A DNA stretch of 8,128 nt from an uncultured Anaerosacchariphilus sp. Its GTDB lineage: Bacteria > Bacillota > Clostridia > Lachnospirales > Lachnospiraceae. The notes beneath the pieces were generated by a model that was given only the letters and a program-made list of their open reading frames with translations, was not told the origin of the DNA and searched no databases. The position numbers and the translations under genes were made by a program. Shown piece after piece: positions 7,717-8,128 of the stretch (within the stretch, counting starts at the first letter, position 1; the number at the start of each line of letters is the position of its first letter). The stretch lies in assembly GCA_934402125.1 (NCBI GenBank), contig CAKRTY010000058.1, positions 1-8,128 of the forward strand. The letters run 5' to 3'.

Positions 7717-7932
7717 TTATCTGCCGCTCATCTGCTCTTCCTGCTTCTTGATCATCTTTCTGACCATTTCGCCGCCGATGGAGCCGGCCTGGGCGCTTGT
7801 CAGATCGCCGTTATAGCCTTCCTTTAAGGGGACGCCCAGCTCGCTGGCTACTTCTTCCTTGAAGCGGCTCATCGCTGCTTTGGCTTCGGGGACTGCCATC
7901 TGATTCTGGCTTCCACTGTTCTGCTGTGTCAT
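7717..7932 (-). CDS. Alpha/beta-type small acid-soluble spore protein
   Basis: SASPs of this type coat forespore DNA, shift it toward an A-like form, protect it from UV and heat, and are degraded by the GPR protease at germination to supply amino acids. The product has 71 residues, the normal size. The first signature is complete: K-x-E-V-A-x-E-L-G-V at residues 25-34, containing the GPR cleavage site after Glu27. The second conserved block 'GSIGGEMVRKMI' (50-61) is also present, preceded by 'LTSAQA'. The start is the ATG at 7932, not the in-frame GTG at 7962, because GGAGGTGAT lies three bases before it (7 nt from the GGAGG core). A sigma-G-like promoter sits immediately upstream and a strong terminator downstream, so it is a monocistronic forespore gene. 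The exact ssp letter cannot be assigned. Confidence 0.95.
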   Translation of the reverse strand: MTQQNSGSQNQMAVPEAKAAMSRFKEEVASELGVPLKEGYNGDLTSAQAGSIGGEMVRKMIKKQEEQMSGR

Positions 7933-7935
7933 GTT

Positions 7936-7944
7936 ATCACCTCC
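7936..7944 (-). promoter_or_regulatory. Very strong ribosome binding site of ssp
   Basis: GGAGGTGAT on the minus strand is a nine-base match to the complement of the 16S rRNA 3' end. The GGAGG core is 7 nt from the ATG at 7932. It fixes the start and fits the very high expression of SASPs in the forespore. Confidence 0.88.
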
Positions 7945-7951
7945 ATGATGG

Positions 7952-7981
7952 TAGTGTGGCACGGCGGAACGGCGGATATGC
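7952..7981 (-). promoter_or_regulatory. Sigma-G-like forespore promoter of ssp
   Basis: On the minus strand GCATA (7977-7981) is followed by exactly 18 bases and then CACACTA (7952-7958). The known sigma-G pattern in Bacillus and clostridia is roughly G-N-A-T-A/R at -35 and CATNNTA at -10 with 17-18 bp between. The only departure is CAC for CAT. Transcription would start about 15 bases before the ATG region, giving a very short leader that is mostly Shine-Dalgarno. Assignment to sigma-G rather than sigma-F is an inference from the motif and the gene. Confidence 0.7.
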
Positions 7982-8003
7982 TGGAAGTTTTTTGAAGATG
8001 GAC

Positions 8004-8097
8004 GGTTCCGGCAGACGGCTGTGCCAGAAATTTTCCACGCTCGGGCGCAATTAGGCCCTCCTTAGGAAAGTTTCTGGCACAGCCGTCTGCCGGAACC
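8004..8097. repeat. Long inverted repeat (27-bp perfect arms)
   Basis: The arms 8004-8030 and 8071-8097 are perfect reverse complements over 27 bases. Pairing continues inward for six more positions (8031-8036 with 8065-8070, one T-G pair). This leaves a 28-base loop (8037-8064) that itself holds a GGGC/GCCC mini-stem (8043-8046 with 8055-8058). Outward, after unpaired bases, AAGATG (7995-8000) faces CATCTT (8105-8110). Each arm also contains GGCA...TGCC, so it could fold on itself. There is no open frame and no T-run on either side, so it does not look like a simple terminator. It ends 23 bases upstream of the ssp -35. It may be a palindromic interspersed repeat or MITE-like element, or a structured RNA; its identity is unknown. 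Confidence 0.85.
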
Positions 8098-8128
8098 TGT
8101 TCTTCATCTTACACTCCGTACACGATAC

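Noticed and set aside
7933..7962. GTG at 7962 as the ssp start (ten extra codons)
   Set aside because: It would place the -10 element and the near-perfect Shine-Dalgarno inside the coding region; the ATG at 7932 is ideally spaced and gives the normal SASP length.

Overview
The window looks like two different genomes joined near position 404-425. From about 426 to the end it is a moderately GC-rich, spore-forming Firmicute, most likely a Clostridia/Lachnospiraceae-type organism. The support is an alpha/beta small acid-soluble spore protein gene, a YtvI-type sporulation membrane protein, and the clostridial gene order tig-clpP-clpX-lon-engB, all on the minus strand. The first ~400 bases are strikingly AT-rich (codons dominated by AAA, ATA, AGA, GAA) and encode, on the plus strand, an internal piece of the AddA helicase-nuclease. 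This piece is cut off in mid-protein exactly where the ytvI-like gene from the other side is also cut off.

Layout, read right to left (the direction of transcription). At the right edge (8004-8097) is a large, nearly perfect inverted repeat of unknown nature. Next come a forespore-type (sigma-G-like) promoter, a strong Shine-Dalgarno and a 71-codon ssp gene, followed by a strong intrinsic terminator. A vegetative-type promoter and an ~80-nt leader with a GC-rich hairpin then precede tig (trigger factor), clpP (peptidase) and clpX (unfoldase), which are spaced 17-18 nt apart. A 12-bp perfect hairpin with a short T-run separates clpX from lon. lon (LonA protease), engB (ribosome-assembly GTPase) and the 5' three-quarters or so of a ytvI-like permease gene complete the set. 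There is no gap above 300 bases without a gene; the two largest (7480-7716 and 7933-8128) are accounted for by the regulatory sites and the inverted repeat.

Functionally this is a protein quality-control block. Trigger factor folds nascent chains at the ribosome exit. ClpX feeds unfolded or tagged substrates into ClpP. Lon degrades damaged proteins. EngB helps mature the 50S subunit. The flanking ssp and ytvI genes tie the locus to a sporulating lifestyle. I found no exotic or undescribed system. The two observations most worth checking are the chimeric join at the left end and the inverted repeat at the right end.
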